Shown here: positions 8,133 to 16,454 of the stretch, one piece after another
How positions within the stretch are numbered: position 1 is the first letter of the stretch
Layout of the letters: every line of letters begins with the position of its first letter
Origin: Planctomycetota bacterium
GTDB lineage: Bacteria > Planctomycetota > PLA2 > JAEUHO01
Assembly: GCA_030066775.1 (NCBI GenBank)
Contig: JASJAY010000061.1
Span: forward strand, 1 to 38,737
Direction of reading: 5' to 3'
DNA: 38,737 nucleotides
Translations under genes and position numbers: made by a program
The notes under the pieces: generated by a model
Databases searched by the model: none
Told to the model about the DNA's origin: nothing
The model's input: the letters and a program-made list of their open reading frames with translations, nothing else

Positions 8133-9325
8133 CAGATCAACCTCGCGTACTTGCGCCGGCCCACGCGCAGGACCTCGCCGCCGTCCAGCGTGAGCCGGGC
8201 CTGCCAGTCGGACTGCACGGTCTCGTCGAGGCGCACGCCGCCGCCCTGGATCAGACGCTTGGCCTCACCCGTGCTCGACGCGAAGCCGCAGTGCTTGAGC
8301 AGGTTGACGATCCAGAAGGAGCCGTCGTCCTCGGGATCCGGGCGCGCAACTTCGGGGATCTCGGAGGGCGCCTCGTGGCGCCGGAAGACCCGCAGGAACT
8401 CCTCCCGCTCCGCGGCGCCGGCGTCCGCACCGTGGTAGCGCGCGACGAGCGCGGCGGCCATGGCGAGCTTCGCGTCCATGGGCGAGCCGGCGAGCAGCGT
8501 CTCGATCTCGTCGTCCGCCAGGTCCGTGACGAGCCGCATGTACTTCGGCATGAGCTCGTCGGAGACGCGCATGGCCATGCCGAACACGTCCTTCGGGGCG
8601 TCCGTCAAGCCGATCGCGTTGCCGAGGCTCTTGCTCATCTTCTCGCTGCCGTCGGTGCCTTCGAGCAGCGGGCCGATGAGCGAGACCTGGGGCGCCATGC
8701 CCTCCTGCTCCATCAGCCGCCGGCCCACGGTCAGGTTGAAGGTCTGGTCCGTGCCGCCGAGCTCGACGTCGGCTTCGACCATGACGGAGTCCCAGCCCTG
8801 CATGAGGCAGTAGAGGAACTCGCGCACCGAGATCGGCTCGTGGTTCGTCCAGCGCGTCTCGAACGAGTCGCGCTCCATCATCTGCTGCACGGTCATGCGG
8901 TTCGTGAGCTCGAGCACCTCGAGGAACGACATGTCCTTGAACCACTCGCTGTTGCGCCGGATCTCGACCTTGTCCATGTCGAGGATCAGGCTCATCTGCT
9001 CCATCCACGTCGCGAGGTTCGCTTCGACCTGCTCGGGGGTGAGCATCGGGCGGGTCTTGTCCTTGCCCGAGGGGTCCCCCACCGTGGCGGTGTAGTCGCC
9101 GAGGATCAGCACCGCGGTGTGCCCGAGGTCCTGCAGGCGGCGCAGGTTCCAGAGCTGGATCCCGTTGCCGATGTGCACGGTCGTCGACGTCGGGTCGATC
9201 CCGAACTTGCACCGGAGGCTCGGCTTGGCGCGCAGCTTCTCGAGCAGCTCGCGCTCCGGAACGATCGTCTCGACCGTGCGCGCCAGCGGCGCCAGGCGCT
9301 CCCGTAGCTCGCTGTCGTGGATCAC
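8132..9325 (-). CDS. tyrS: Tyrosyl-tRNA synthetase
   Basis: This cytoplasmic class I aminoacyl-tRNA synthetase charges tRNA-Tyr. The 397 residues include FGIDPTSTTVHIGNG, with the HIGN form of the HIGH motif at 51-54; ILGDYTATVGDPSGKDKTRP; the tyrosine-site region LYCLMQGWDS; and GSEKMSKSLGNAIG, with KMSKS at 229-233. The last 60 residues look like an S4 RNA-binding domain (TGEAKRLIQGGGVRLDE). The GDYTATVGDPSG wording fits the TyrZ-like subgroup rather than the E. coli type. The start is GTG at 9325, preceded by GGAG at five bases. The lipoprotein gene ends 25 bases upstream. I see no T-box leader. Confidence 0.97.
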   Translation of the reverse strand: MIHDSELRERLAPLARTVETIVPERELLEKLRAKPSLRCKFGIDPTSTTVHIGNGIQLWNLRRLQDLGHTAVLILGDYTATVGDPSGKDKTRPMLTPEQVEANLATWMEQMSLILDMDKVEIRRNSEWFKDMSFLEVLELTNRMTVQQMMERDSFETRWTNHEPISVREFLYCLMQGWDSVMVEADVELGGTDQTFNLTVGRRLMEQEGMAPQVSLIGPLLEGTDGSEKMSKSLGNAIGLTDAPKDVFGMAMRVSDELMPKYMRLVTDLADDEIETLLAGSPMDAKLAMAAALVARYHGADAGAAEREEFLRVFRRHEAPSEIPEVARPDPEDDGSFWIVNLLKHCGFASSTGEAKRLIQGGGVRLDETVQSDWQARLTLDGGEVLRVGRRKYARLI

Positions 9326-9350
9326 GTCCGCTCCGTCCCGGCGGCGCGCG

Positions 9351-10583
9351 TCAGTCCGTGCCGCTCGCTACCGATGTACGGGCGGAGGTGGCGCGACGCC
9401 ACCAATCGTGCCACAGCCGGACATCGGGCGGCACGTCGACGCCCGTGACGGCCCGGAGGCCCTCCATGATCGCCTGCTTGCGGCTCGGCCAGCGCGCCAG
9501 GGCGTCCATGAGGGGCTGCGCGAGCGGCCCCACGGGACGACCCACGCTGCGATCGCGGATGAGGCGCAGCGCGCCGTGCGCCGGCCGGCGCAGGCTCTCG
9601 TGGCCCTCGCCCAGCGCGCGGGCCAGGATCCCGACGGCCTCGACCCGCTGGCCCGAGGGCACGAACTCGGTTGCCACGAGCAGGTGCACCGGTGCGACGG
9701 TGTCCACGGCCTGGGCCAGCGACCCGAGCGGGTCCTCCGCCAGGGGCTCATAGCCCCGGGGCAGGACCGCCACACGCGTGCCGCGCAGCGGGACGCGCAC
9801 GGAGCGCTGGGTGTCGCCGACCTGAAGGCGCGGGGCACGGAAGGTCCCACCGATCTCGAGGCTGCGGAAGCCGCTGATCGCCGGTCCGACGTCCGAGGGC
9901 GGGATGCGCGCCGGCTGGACATGGACCCCGCCCGGCGGGATGCGCACCGGGGCGCCGTCGGCTCCCTGCAGGTAGAGCGTCTGGGTCCACTTCCGACCGA
10001 GCTCCGTCGCCGAGACGTCGCGGTCCTTGCGCTCGAGCTCCAAGACCACGGCGGAGGGCGAGGTCGCGGCCCGGCCGGTGGCCTCGGCCTGCGGCGGCAA
10101 GAGCACGATCGGATCCGGCGAGACGTTGTGGATGCGGATGACGAGGTCCACGCGCCGCCCGAAGAGCACATAGTCGCGATCCGGACGTACCTCGGCACGC
10201 ACGAGCTCCTGCTCCGTCTTGCGCATGCGCAGGCTCGTGCGGAGGGCGCGCAGACGCGTGCCCCAGGGATCGGTCGGCTGCTGCGAGAGCGCCGCGTCGA
10301 TGATCTGCAGCGCCTCCGTGTCGTAGCCCGCGGCCGCGTAGCGCCGCGCGAGCTCCCACTTCTCCTTCCACCCGGCCTCGGCGTCGGTCAACGGGCGTTC
10401 GTCCACCCCGATCGCGTCGCTCTTCTTGAGCGGGTTGGGGAACTCGATCGGCTCGTGGCTCGGCGCGATCGGCTCCTGTGCGTCGCCGCCGGTCCCGTCG
10501 TTCTGGCACGCGACACACAAGAGCGCCGCCAGGATCGCGACGAGCGCCTTCGGCTTCGCGGAGGGGGATCGGCGTGTGCGCAT
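9351..10583 (-). CDS. Putative lipoprotein of unknown function
   Basis: With the ATG at 10583 the protein has 410 residues and begins with a basic region and a hydrophobic stretch (KALVAILAALLCVAC) ending at C26. That is a plausible but imperfect lipobox, because the -3 position is Cys rather than Leu. After a Pro-rich linker, residues about 70-120 look like one TPR-type helical pair (WELARRYAAAGYDTEALQIIDAAL). The middle, about 130-260, is beta-rich with phrases such as VDLVIRIHNVSPDPIVLLPP that suggest an immunoglobulin-like fold. The end is helical and HEAT-like. Earlier starts exist (ATG 10613, TTG 10643), but they would place a long hydrophilic leader before the signal sequence. It lies directly upstream of tyrS and downstream of the rpsA hairpin, so it may begin this transcription unit. 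No family recognised. Confidence 0.65.
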   Translation of the reverse strand: MRTRRSPSAKPKALVAILAALLCVACQNDGTGGDAQEPIAPSHEPIEFPNPLKKSDAIGVDERPLTDAEAGWKEKWELARRYAAAGYDTEALQIIDAALSQQPTDPWGTRLRALRTSLRMRKTEQELVRAEVRPDRDYVLFGRRVDLVIRIHNVSPDPIVLLPPQAEATGRAATSPSAVVLELERKDRDVSATELGRKWTQTLYLQGADGAPVRIPPGGVHVQPARIPPSDVGPAISGFRSLEIGGTFRAPRLQVGDTQRSVRVPLRGTRVAVLPRGYEPLAEDPLGSLAQAVDTVAPVHLLVATEFVPSGQRVEAVGILARALGEGHESLRRPAHGALRLIRDRSVGRPVGPLAQPLMDALARWPSRKQAIMEGLRAVTGVDVPPDVRLWHDWWRRATSARTSVASGTD

Positions 10584-10648
10584 GCGGCCGAGATTGTCAT
10601 GCGAGGGCGTCATCTGGCCGTCACTTCGCTCGTTCGTGCCCAATTGCC

Positions 10649-10674
10649 GACGGGCGGGGAACCCCCCGCCCGTC
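10649..10674 (-). terminator. GC-rich hairpin after rpsA
   Basis: The sequence can fold into an 11-bp perfect stem (gacgggcgggg with ccccgcccgtc) around a 4-base loop. It begins about 29 bases beyond the rpsA stop in the direction of rpsA transcription and lies before the lipoprotein gene. There is no run of T after the stem in the minus direction, so it is not a textbook intrinsic terminator. It could still halt transcription or protect the rpsA mRNA 3' end. Confidence 0.5.
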
Positions 10675-10702
10675 GACGTCTTGCAGTTCGTGACCCTTGT
10701 GC

Positions 10703-12655
10703 CTACTCGGCCTTCGGCTTGTCCTCGGCGTCGGCCTCGGCAGCCGGAGCCTCCTCGGCGGCAGCCTCGGCCGGCGCCTCCTCAGCGGCAGGCGCTTCCT
10801 CGGCAGCAGCTTCGGCCGGCGCCTCCTCAGCGGCGGGCGCTTCCTCGGCGGCAGGCGCTTCCTCGGCGGCAGACGCCTCCTCGGTGGCCGGTGCAGCCTC
10901 GGCCGCCGGGGCCTCGTCCGCAGCCGGCGCCTCGTCAGCAGCCGATTCGTCCGCGGCGGCGGCGGCGGCCATGGCCGGCACCTGGGCCGCCTTCGCCAGC
11001 AAGCCCTCGGGCAGGTTGGCGATCAGCTCCTGGGCCGCCTCCTCGTCGCGAACGAGGGTGAGGGCGATCTTGCGATCGTCGGTATCGAGACGCAGCACGC
11101 GCACGGCGACCTTGTCACCGGGCTGCAGGTGATCGGCGGGCGTGAGCTCGCTGATGTGCAACAGGCCCTCGAGGTCGAGGTCCAGCTCGATGAAGATGCC
11201 GAAGTTCGTCACCTTCGTGACGACGCCACCGTGCTCGGTGTCCACGGCGAAGCGCTCCAGGATCTCCTGCTGCCAGGGATCGAGCTCGAGCTGCTTCATG
11301 CCGAGCGCGATGCGCTTCTTGTCCGGGTGCACGGAGAGCACCACGGCCTTGACGTGCTGGCCCTTGTCGAGCAGCTCGGCCGGGTTCGCGACCTTGCGCG
11401 TCCACGACATGTCGGAGACGTGCAGGAGGCCGTCGATGCCGTCCTCGATCTCGACGAAGGCGCCGTAGCTCGTGAGGTTGCGCACCGTGCCCTCGACCAT
11501 CGTGCCGGGGGGGAAGCGCTGGTCGACGTCGTCCCAGGGGTTCCCGTCGGCCTGCTTCATGCCGAGCGAGATCTCCTGCTTCTCGCGGTTGATGTCGAGC
11601 ACGACGACCTCGACCTCGTCGCCCACCTTCACGACCTCGTTCGGGTGGTTGACGCGCTTGGACCAGGACATCTCGGAGATGTGCACCAGGCCCTCGATGC
11701 CGTCCTCGAGCTTCACGAATGCGCCGTAGGGCATCACGTTGACGACCTTGCCGGTCACGCGGCTGCCCACGGGGTACTTGAGCTCCACGGTCTCCCAGGG
11801 GCTCGGGAACTTCTGCTTGAGACCCAGCGCGATGCGCTCGCGCTCGTGGTCGACGCGCAGCACCATCACCTCGATCTCGTCGTCGATCTTGAGCATGTCC
11901 GACGGGTGCGTCAGGCGGCTCCACGACATGTCGGTGATGTGCAGCAGGCCGTCGATGCCGCCGAGGTCCACGAACGCGCCGAAGTCGGCGATGTTCTTGA
12001 CCACGCCCACGCGGATCTGCCCGGGCTTGATCTCGCCCAAGAGGCGCTTCTTGGCCTCCTCGCGCTGCTCCTCGATGAGCTTGCGGCGCGAGATGACGAT
12101 GTTCATGCGGTCGTGGTCGATCTTGATGATCCGCGCCTCGACGTCGCGACCGATGAACTCGCTGATGTCGTGCGTGCGGCGGATCGAGACCTGGCTCGCC
12201 GGCAGGAAGACCGGCACGCCGATGTCGACGAGCAGGCCGCCCTTGATCTTCTTGAGCACGCGGCCGCGGACGGTGGCGCCCTCGCCGTACTCCTTGACGA
12301 CACGCTCCCAGCCGCGAATGCGGTCGGCCTTGCGCTTGCTCAGCAGCACGCCGCCGGCGCCGTCGTCGACGCTCTCGAGCAGGACCTCGATCTCGTCACC
12401 GACGTCGAACTCGTTGATGTCGTTGAACTCGTGGGCACCGATGATGCCCTCGGACTTGTAGCCGATGTCCACGACGACCTCGTCGTTGCGGATGTCGACG
12501 ATCTTGCCGTGGACGACCTTGTTGGGCGTGAAGTCCTTGTTCTCTTCGTCGAGCTTGGAGTCGAGATCTCCTACGGCGCCGAAGATGTCCTCCAGCTGCC
12601 GATCCAGCTCGTCCGCCGCAAGGTCGAAGCGGCGGATCTTGTCACGTGCGCGCAT
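10703..12655 (-). CDS. rpsA: 30S ribosomal protein S1 with acidic Ala/Glu/Pro tail
   Basis: S1 binds mRNA on the small ribosomal subunit and supports initiation. The 650 residues hold six S1 (OB-fold) domains at about 44-108, 126-192, 212-281, 298-367, 384-454 and 474-535. The central ones carry phrases such as DFGAFVDLGGIDGLLHITDMSW and YGAFVKLEDGIEGLVHISEMSW, with LGxKQ at the domain ends. Residues 565-650 form a low-complexity tail of Ala, Glu and Pro not found in E. coli S1. The ATG at 12655 was preferred over one 20 codons upstream because GGAG lies four bases before it and the extra codons look non-coding. cmk lies 152 bases upstream, the same gene order as in E. coli and many other bacteria. 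Confidence 0.96.
   Translation of the reverse strand: MRARDKIRRFDLAADELDRQLEDIFGAVGDLDSKLDEENKDFTPNKVVHGKIVDIRNDEVVVDIGYKSEGIIGAHEFNDINEFDVGDEIEVLLESVDDGAGGVLLSKRKADRIRGWERVVKEYGEGATVRGRVLKKIKGGLLVDIGVPVFLPASQVSIRRTHDISEFIGRDVEARIIKIDHDRMNIVISRRKLIEEQREEAKKRLLGEIKPGQIRVGVVKNIADFGAFVDLGGIDGLLHITDMSWSRLTHPSDMLKIDDEIEVMVLRVDHERERIALGLKQKFPSPWETVELKYPVGSRVTGKVVNVMPYGAFVKLEDGIEGLVHISEMSWSKRVNHPNEVVKVGDEVEVVVLDINREKQEISLGMKQADGNPWDDVDQRFPPGTMVEGTVRNLTSYGAFVEIEDGIDGLLHVSDMSWTRKVANPAELLDKGQHVKAVVLSVHPDKKRIALGMKQLELDPWQQEILERFAVDTEHGGVVTKVTNFGIFIELDLDLEGLLHISELTPADHLQPGDKVAVRVLRLDTDDRKIALTLVRDEEAAQELIANLPEGLLAKAAQVPAMAAAAAADESAADEAPAADEAPAAEAAPATEEASAAEEAPAAEEAPAAEEAPAEAAAEEAPAAEEAPAEAAAEEAPAAEADAEDKPKAE
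10741..10860. repeat. 45-base tandem repeat inside rpsA
   Basis: Two near-identical 45-base units begin at 10761 and 10806 (gcagc[c/t]tcggccggcgcc...), with partial units on both sides. They encode a 15-residue period in the S1 tail (EEAPAAEEAPAEAAA). Such repeats can gain or lose units by slippage without breaking the frame. Confidence 0.75.
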
Positions 12656-12807
12656 TGTGCTCCGTAGATGTCCGTGGGGTGCGGTCGATGTTGGGGACCG
12701 AGGGGTCGTCGCCACCGTGGCGCCTCACCTTCGCTCCGGCCTCGAGTCCCGACCGGGGTCCGCGCGCCGCACCCTCCCCAGAGGGGAATTCGCGTCGAGG
12801 CCCGGGA

Positions 12808-13482
12808 TCAGGACCGAATCGCGGATCGTACCCGCGACCGGACGGCCTCGAAAACCTCGTCCGGGGTCATGCGGGTGGTATCGAGCCGCCACGCGTCGTC
12901 CGCGGGACGCAGCGGCGAGGCCTCCCGGGTGCTGTCCAGCCGGTCCCGCGCCTCGATCTTCGAGCGCATGGCCTCGAGGTCCTCGCCGCCCTCCTGCTCC
13001 GAGCCCTGGGCGAGGCGGCGCCGGGCGCGCTCCCCGGGATCGGCGTCGAGGTAGACCTTCAGGTGGGCGTCGGGGAAGACCTCCGTGCCCATGTCGCGGC
13101 CCTCGGCCACGATCCGCCCGTTCTGCGCCGCAAAGCGGCGCTGGTGGCGGACCATCACCTCGCGCACGGCTTGCACGCTGGCCACCACGCTCACGGCGGC
13201 CGTGATCTCGGCCGTCCGGATGAGCGCGGTCACGTCCTGCTCGCGCACGGTCACCGTGCCGTCCGGCGCCAGGTGCAGCGGCAGGTCGGCGGCCAAGGCC
13301 GCGAGCGCCTCGGCGTCCTCCAGCGGGACCTCGAGCTCGAGCGCTACGAGGGTCACCGCGCGGTACATCGCGCCGGTGTCGAGATAGGCCCAGCCCAGGT
13401 CCTCGGCGACGCGGCGGGCAATCGTGCTCTTCCCCGCGCCTGCGGGGCCGTCGATGGCAATCACGAGCGGACCGTCCTCCAT
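12808..13482 (-). CDS. cmk: Cytidylate kinase
   Basis: This enzyme phosphorylates CMP and dCMP with ATP in the cytoplasm. The 224 residues match the usual family length. The P-loop GPAGAGKST is at residues 12-20, followed by the family phrases YLDTGAMYRAVTL (34-46) and GRIVAEGRDMGTEVFPDA in the middle, then KVYLDADPGERARRR, the lid region. The ATG at 13482 fits the normal Cmk N-terminus. The gene lies between galE (59 bases upstream) and rpsA. The 152-base cmk-rpsA gap has only a weak 5-bp hairpin (12775-12787), so rpsA may be read through from cmk or have its own promoter. Confidence 0.97.
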   Translation of the reverse strand: MEDGPLVIAIDGPAGAGKSTIARRVAEDLGWAYLDTGAMYRAVTLVALELEVPLEDAEALAALAADLPLHLAPDGTVTVREQDVTALIRTAEITAAVSVVASVQAVREVMVRHQRRFAAQNGRIVAEGRDMGTEVFPDAHLKVYLDADPGERARRRLAQGSEQEGGEDLEAMRSKIEARDRLDSTREASPLRPADDAWRLDTTRMTPDEVFEAVRSRVRSAIRS

Positions 13483-13541
13483 GGAGGGCGGAGCCTATCA
13501 ACCGCGTCCGCCCACCCCTCGACCCGTCCGGGGGCGACCCG

Positions 13542-14507
<966 letters not shown>

Positions 14508-14547
14508 GCTGCTCCCCTGGGTCGGCCCGGCGGCCGTGCTCCTCTGC

Positions 14548-16413
14548 TTACTTCGGTGCCGCGTTGCCGGTGCGGGTCGTCTGGTACCAGGCCAAGAGCC
14601 GCCTGCGGGTCTCGGCGCTGGTCTCCTTGCTGATGCTCTGCGGATCGAAGATCGGGAACCCGGCCCAACGCTTCTTGAGGAAGTCCTGGTCGCCCGCCTC
14701 GACCTGCTCGGCATGCGCCCGGAGCACGGCGTAGGCACGCCGCCGGACCTCGAGGTGCTCGTCCTCGCCGGCGGCGCGAACGAGAAGATACCGCTCGGGG
14801 TAGGGGTCCCCCAGCTCACCGAACTTGTCGAGCGCGTCGAGGAAGGCCAGCCGACCCCGGTCCGACCGGAAGAACGTCTGCCAACGCTCGCGATTGGCGG
14901 CGGCCTTCTCGAGGGGGATCGGCCCCTCGGCCATCAGCTCGCGATCGCGGAACTTGGTGTGGTTGAAGAGCGCGTCGCGCACGCTGTTGTATTCGAGGCC
15001 GAGCGCGCGCCGCGCCTTCTCGGCGTTCGGGATCGGGTCGATGCGCACGTTGAAGAGCGTCGGCTCGAGGTAGAGCAGGATGCCCTTGTGGGTGTACTTG
15101 CCGAGCTCGTCGCTCGCGACGACGCGGACGCTCGGATCCGGATCCCAGAGCCCGCGCGCAATGTGCTTGATCGCCTCGAGCGCTTCCATCTGCCCCAGGA
15201 TGCGCAGGATCAACCGACGGCAACCGGGATTGGGCTCGAGCTGCGGATCGACGCGCGCGTAGAGCACGAGCGGCAGGAACGGGATGCGCGCGTCGAGGTA
15301 CTGCTGCAGCGCATCCTGGCGCTTCTTCGCGTTCGTCTCGTCGAGCGCCGCCTCGACCAGCTGGGCGACCGGGTCCTTGGCAACGGGCCGCGGGCCGCCG
15401 GAGGCGGGCGGGCCGCCGATCCGTCCGCCCTTGCGCAGCGCCTCCAGGTTCTTCTCGAGGCGCTGCTTGGTGTCGGCACTCGGCGCATAGCGCACCATCT
15501 GCACGAGCACGCGCTCGAGGTTCTTCTTGTCCTTCAGATGGAAGTACATCTCCCCCAGCGTGCCCCACAGCTCGAAGCTGTTCGGGCGCGTGCGGATGAT
15601 GCGCTCGAGCTGGTTCGCGGCCTTGCGCAGCGGCGCGGCATCCGGCTCGCCGCCCTCCGCCTTGCCCTGGAAGGCGATGCGGTAGAGCAGGAGCACGTAG
15701 CTCATGCGCAGCTGCGGGTCGTCGCCCTTCTGCCGGATGACGACCTCCATCTCGCGCTCGGCGTCCTTGAGCCTGCCCTGGTCCGCCAGGCACTGCACGA
15801 GCGCCATGCGCATGGCGAGCTCCTGCGGATAGCGCTGGAGGAAGCTGTTCGCGTAGCGCTCGACCTGGGGCCACTCCTTGCGTGCCCCGTGGATGGCGAC
15901 GGCGAGCTTGAGCACGTCGGCGTCGGAGGCCTTGACGCCGAGCACGTTGTTCAGATGGACGAGCGCCGGGTCGAGCTGGTTGGTCTCGAGGTAGAGCTGC
16001 GCCAGGCTCTTGTGCGCGTACCAGAAGCGCGGCTCGATGCGCACGCACTCGCGCATCACCTGGATCGACTCCTGGGCCTTCCCACGCGCCCGGAGGGCCA
16101 GCTTCTCGGCCTCGGCCTTCTTGCCCTCGCGCGCGAGCTGGCCGGCGAGGGACTGGTCGTACTTCGCGTCGTAGTAGAGCGCGCGCCCCACCAGGTACGT
16201 GTTCAGGACGTTGCGCTGGCGGGCGAGGCGAGCCTTCGCCACGTTCACCACGCGGGCCAGGTTCTTGTTGCGCTTGGCCTGCTGGATCTCGCGGTCCTGA
16301 GCGGCGCGTGCCGTCTCGACGGCCTCCTCCCAGGGTGCGGCCGTTGCGGGCGGCGCGAACGCGGTCGACGCAAACAGCAGACACAGAGCGAGGCAGAGTC
16401 GCTTGCTGACCAT
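14548..16413 (-). CDS. Exported TPR/HEAT-repeat protein (paralogue 2)
   Basis: The protein has 621 residues from the ATG at 16413; an in-frame ATG four codons earlier (16425) is also possible. Residues 1-26 are a signal peptide (KRLCLALCLLFASTAFA then PPATAA). Residues about 45-330 are TPR helix pairs (for example FWYAHKSLAQLYLETNQLD and ELWGTLGEMYFHLKD). A Gly/Pro linker follows near 345, and residues about 360-600 are HEAT-like helices (VVASDELGKYTHKGILLYL). It should act outside the cytoplasm as a binding scaffold. Its N-terminal block APWEEAVETARAAQDREIQ resembles that of the next gene upstream (HPWEKPILDGIAEQDREL), and both have the same TPR-then-HEAT order. The two are diverged tandem duplicates 41 bases apart. 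Function unknown. Confidence 0.82.
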   Translation of the reverse strand: MVSKRLCLALCLLFASTAFAPPATAAPWEEAVETARAAQDREIQQAKRNKNLARVVNVAKARLARQRNVLNTYLVGRALYYDAKYDQSLAGQLAREGKKAEAEKLALRARGKAQESIQVMRECVRIEPRFWYAHKSLAQLYLETNQLDPALVHLNNVLGVKASDADVLKLAVAIHGARKEWPQVERYANSFLQRYPQELAMRMALVQCLADQGRLKDAEREMEVVIRQKGDDPQLRMSYVLLLYRIAFQGKAEGGEPDAAPLRKAANQLERIIRTRPNSFELWGTLGEMYFHLKDKKNLERVLVQMVRYAPSADTKQRLEKNLEALRKGGRIGGPPASGGPRPVAKDPVAQLVEAALDETNAKKRQDALQQYLDARIPFLPLVLYARVDPQLEPNPGCRRLILRILGQMEALEAIKHIARGLWDPDPSVRVVASDELGKYTHKGILLYLEPTLFNVRIDPIPNAEKARRALGLEYNSVRDALFNHTKFRDRELMAEGPIPLEKAAANRERWQTFFRSDRGRLAFLDALDKFGELGDPYPERYLLVRAAGEDEHLEVRRRAYAVLRAHAEQVEAGDQDFLKKRWAGFPIFDPQSISKETSAETRRRLLAWYQTTRTGNAAPK

Positions 16414-16454
16414 CGGGGGTTCCATCCTCAGCCGGTCCAATGCGTGCGCGCCGC

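Noticed and set aside
10697..12667. Plus-strand open frame opposite rpsA
   Set aside because: rpsA is unmistakable on the minus strand; this frame is its complement with no domain signal.
12775..12787. Small hairpin TCCCC-AGA-GGGGA between cmk and rpsA
   Set aside because: The stem is only five bases with a three-base loop and no T-run, too weak to call a terminator.
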